From Ancylostoma caninum (taxonomy: Eukaryota; Nematoda; Chromadorea; Rhabditida; Ancylostomatidae): a stretch of 64,000 nt of DNA. The stretch covers positions 1 through 64,000 of the forward strand of contig JBAJFG010000632.1 of the NCBI GenBank assembly GCA_037903475.1. Direction: 5' to 3'. Made by a program: the position numbers and the translations under genes. The stretch's first letter is position 1, and every line of letters starts with the position of its first letter. Under the pieces are notes generated by a model. The model ran no database searches and had not been told where the DNA came from. It saw nothing but the letters and a program-made list of their open reading frames with translations. Shown here piece after piece: positions 63,440 to 64,000 of this stretch.

Positions 63440-64000
63440 GCCCCACACAGCAATACCAGAGAGTGTTCCCCTGGTCTCAGAATAGTCACTGATAAGGCAG
63501 CGCCAGTTAGGACGAGGTCCGAGGGCTTATCTAGGCTGCCTAAAACCAGAAGGACCATGATGACGGTCTGAAGCTTCAACGCATGCACGCTTGCATCGGA
63601 GGCTTCCATCGAGGATGCGATGATACAGGTCAGGAAGATCATGTACGACGTCATCGGACTGACCGGGACGAGGAGACATCGGCCGTCTTCGCCGATGGAG
63701 TTCCTCGGAACCGGCCACAGTAGAGGAGTAGGTGGATTCGGTGTCCTCGTCAACATGAACCTGGTCATGAAAATCGACTCATTCGAAGAGCTAACCACCC
63801 GTATCGGACATTTCTTGTTGAGAAGATGTGAATCAATACCGGCCTTGACAATCATTTTCACCTACGCTCCAACATCCAGCAACGACGAAGAGGAGATTGA
63901 GGCCTTCTATATGACTTGGAGAAGTTCTGCAGGGGTGACCCCACTTTCTCTAAGGTCATCGTTGTCGACTTCAACACCAAGATCGGCTCTAGGAGAACGC
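63440..64000 (+). pseudogene. RTE-type LINE endonuclease region, truncated by the window
   Basis: Plus-strand pieces follow an apurinic-type endonuclease of RTE LINEs: ASEASIEDAMIQVRKIMYDV, IGLTGTRRHRP, GHSRGVGGFGVLVNMNLV, LTTRIGHFLLRRCESIPALT, IIFTYAPTSSNDEEEIEAFY, and after a frame change near 63915, DLEKFCRGDPTFSKVIVVDF with NTKIG. A TGA near 63570, the frame change and Val in place of Gly in the usual GDFN motif show decay, unless these are sequence errors. The reverse transcriptase would lie beyond the right edge. Confidence 0.75.

Overview
This window looks like eukaryotic, nematode-type genomic DNA, most likely from a strongylid such as a hookworm; that assignment is inference. The support is: split genes with short exons and TTTCAG-type acceptors, a Kunitz / cysteine-repeat / EB-module extracellular protein and a CK1/TTBK-like kinase of the kinds expanded in nematodes, RTE-type LINE fragments, and a palindrome built from TTAGGC, the nematode telomere repeat. 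No rRNA gene, intact tRNA gene, operon or CRISPR array was seen. Exon ends come from splice consensus, frame and protein plausibility only.

Layout. 1-8.3 kb (minus strand): (CA)n at the edge, then the 3' part of a secreted or matrix-type multidomain gene with two Kunitz domains, a cysteine-rich repeat, a further cysteine-bearing segment and EB modules. Its introns hold mobile DNA (3.8-6.4 kb nested elements, 6.6-7.3 kb repeats). 10.8-20.1 kb: three Helitron-like elements in the same orientation. Each ends in a strong hairpin and carries a 50-59 bp GC-rich minisatellite, and elements 2 and 3 abut. 20.1-30.4 kb: a few isolated coding exons (20.1, 20.8, 27.5 kb) among MITE families, more Helitron-like copies (21.5, 28.1, 29.4 kb), a telomere-repeat palindrome (23.76 kb) and hairpins. 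30.45-42.67 kb (plus strand): a nine-exon kinase gene of about 314 residues. Its fourth intron is 10.7 kb and splits the HRD catalytic motif; it contains a fold-back MITE, a 5.9-kb near-perfect palindrome and tandem repeats. 42.8-46.6 kb: a Helitron-like copy split by a TA-inserted inverted-repeat element, then a broken RTE reverse-transcriptase fragment and another minisatellite block. 46.6-59.0 kb: several short plus-strand coding candidates (51.2-51.7, 52.9-53.3, 53.8-54.3, 57.3-57.4, 57.6-59.0 kb) among fold-back elements, TTCGAA-palindrome arrays and MITEs. 59.3-60.9 kb: pyrimidine-rich repeat blocks followed by two duplicated exon-like segments. 61.8-62.2 kb: a fold-back element. 63.4 kb to the right edge: the endonuclease part of another RTE-type LINE.

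The only gene read with confidence from its first kinase exon to its stop is the kinase. The main interest is the mobile DNA. Empty-site comparisons inside the window give precise ends for two element types: a Helitron-like element inside a MITE, and a TA-inserted element in one arm of the palindrome. Two Helitron-like families share the same minisatellite cargo but have compensatory changes in the terminal hairpin.
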